A DNA stretch of 6,284 nucleotides from Anaerolineae bacterium (lineage in GTDB: Bacteria > Chloroflexota > Anaerolineae > UBA1429): NCBI GenBank assembly GCA_007123335.1, contig SKLG01000076.1:1-6284 (forward strand), in the 5' to 3' direction. The notes beneath the pieces are model-generated. The model did no database searches. It had not been told where the DNA came from and worked only from the letters and a program-made list of their open reading frames with translations. The translations under genes and the position numbers were made by a program. Of this stretch, positions 5,222-6,284 are shown one piece after another; position 1 is the stretch's first letter, and every line of letters begins with the position of its first letter.

Positions 5222-6284
5222 TTGGGATTCATCCTCGGAGGGCTCGATACCGAGTCTTACGATCGTGAATATGGCGATATCGAGCTGTTGCGGCGCATCG
5301 TGGGCTATTTTCGGCGCCGTGCTCGCGCCATGCTCATCGTGGCCGGCAGCATCCTGCTCAACTCTCTCTTTGAGGCCGGCGTCCCGCTGGTCGTGTCGGA
5401 GAGTATCGACATGGTGGCGGAGGCGCCCGATGTCCTGCCCATTGTGTTGCTATCCCTGGGCGTCATCGTGCTCCAATCCACCGCCTGGGTGCTCAACTAT
5501 ATCCGGCAGAAACACTCGGCGCAGGCCATCGGCGATGTGGTGTTGGCCTTGCGGGAGGATGTGTTCGCCGCCGTCAGCGAGCACGACCTCTCCTTCTATG
5601 ACGATCAGCCATCGGGCAAGATCGTCAGCCGCGTCACCTCGGACACCCAAGATTTCTCCAACACCGTCGACCTGACCATGAACCTGTTGAGCCAACTGGT
5701 GTCGGTGATGATTATCGGCGTGGTGATCTTTCGCATCAATGTGCAACTGGCGCTGATCATGCTGGCCATGACGCCGGTGGTGTTTGGCATCGCCCTCAGC
5801 TTTCGCAAGATCGCCCGCAAAGTGACCCAGGATGCGCGTCGTGTGCTGGCCAGGGTCAACGCCAACATCCAGGAATCGGTGAGCGGCATCGCCGTGGCCA
5901 AGAGCTTTCGCCAGGAAGCGACCATGTACCGCGAATTCTCGACGCTCAACGACCAATCCTATCGCATCGGCCTGATGCGCGGCATCGTCATGCGCTCCAT
6001 CTTTCCCATTCTCAGCGGCAGCTTTGGGGTTGCCACCGCCGTCCTGCTCTACACCGGCGGCCTGAGCGCGCTGCAGGGGGTGCAGGCGGCGGTTCAGGAT
6101 CTGCCTCTGCCGCTGGGCAGCATCTCGGTGGGGCAGTGGTATCTGTTCATGCAGGCGATGGGCTTTTTCTGGTTCCCCATGGTGAGCATCGCCTCCTTCT
6201 GGAGTCAGTTCCAGGATGGGCTGGCGTCGGCGGAGCGGGTATTCGCCCTCATCGACGCCGAGCCTCAGGTGGAGCAGGTCGATA
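5222..6284 (+). CDS. Second ABC exporter half-transporter, 3' end outside window
   Basis: The frame opens at TTG 5222 and is open for 354 codons to the right edge. The visible part is an N-terminal tail plus a complete type-1 exporter membrane domain. Helices lie near 36-57, 71-93, 151-170, 174-194, 258-279 and 303-325. The pattern LSFYDDQPSGKIVSRVTSD (123-141) is the typical first intracellular loop, and ANIQESVSGIAVAKSFRQE (213-231) the second coupling region. Residues 335-350 (SAERVFALIDAEP) match the linker that leads into the ATPase domain, which lies outside the window. The loop between helices 5 and 6 (about 280-300) is longer than in the first subunit. By analogy with known heterodimers this subunit should carry the consensus catalytic glutamate and may have a deviant signature motif; neither is visible. 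It is downstream of, and surely co-transcribed with, the degenerate-site subunit. Substrate unknown. Confidence 0.93.
   Translation, partial: MGFILGGLDTESYDREYGDIELLRRIVGYFRRRARAMLIVAGSILLNSLFEAGVPLVVSESIDMVAEAPDVLPIVLLSLGVIVLQSTAWVLNYIRQKHSAQAIGDVVLALREDVFAAVSEHDLSFYDDQPSGKIVSRVTSDTQDFSNTVDLTMNLLSQLVSVMIIGVVIFRINVQLALIMLAMTPVVFGIALSFRKIARKVTQDARRVLARVNANIQESVSGIAVAKSFRQEATMYREFSTLNDQSYRIGLMRGIVMRSIFPILSGSFGVATAVLLYTGGLSALQGVQAAVQDLPLPLGSISVGQWYLFMQAMGFFWFPMVSIASFWSQFQDGLASAERVFALIDAEPQVEQVD

Noticed and set aside
5172..5675. Plus-strand frame of 167 codons spanning the ABC gene junction
   Set aside because: It begins inside the first ABC gene and overlaps the second in another frame. The Ser/Cys-rich product is a frame shadow; the frame opened at TTG 5222 gives a clear exporter membrane domain.
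5450..5956. Minus-strand frame of 168 codons opposite the second ABC gene
   Set aside because: His/Asp-rich antisense shadow with no supporting ribosome site or domain.

Overview
The window is a GC-rich, gene-dense bacterial segment with no sign of mobile DNA, RNA genes or CRISPR. Two gene sets diverge from a regulatory gap of about 230 bases (3198-3427). The taxon cannot be read directly. A DUF6754-like membrane protein, short conserved membrane-linked proteins of unknown role, frequent TTG starts and paired ABC exporter half-genes together suggest a Chloroflexota-type bacterium; this is inference, at low to moderate confidence.

Left of the gap, on the minus strand, five genes are packed into one apparent operon. 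In transcription order they are: a HEAT-repeat protein (3197-2166), a 114-residue protein with a conserved-looking hydrophobic core (2169-1825), a DUF6754-like protein with a membrane anchor at each end (1843-1058), a protein with about six membrane segments (1041-430), and a tandem zinc-ribbon protein that runs off the left edge (416-1). The first two genes overlap by 4 bases and the next pair by 19 bases; the last two gaps are 16 and 13 bases. None has an assigned function. The set looks like a membrane-associated complex with two cytosolic interaction modules (HEAT and zinc ribbon), and it is the best candidate here for an undescribed system.

Right of the gap, on the plus strand, are two tandem half-size ABC exporter genes. 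The first (3428-5200) is complete, with a full ATPase domain whose catalytic glutamate position after Walker B is aspartate. The second (5222 onward) begins 21 bases later and is cut by the window edge inside its membrane domain. Together they look like a heterodimeric exporter with one degenerate and one presumably consensus ATP site, as in TM287/288, BmrCD and LmrCD. Both start at TTG, each with a strong Shine-Dalgarno sequence six bases upstream.

The gap holds a good sigma70-type promoter candidate facing each way, each with 17-base hexamer spacing. Between them lies a perfect 9-base inverted repeat, and a shorter palindrome frames the minus-strand -35 element. Co-regulation of the operon and the exporter is therefore possible but unproven. 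No terminator is expected inside the window, since both transcription units leave it or run toward its edges.
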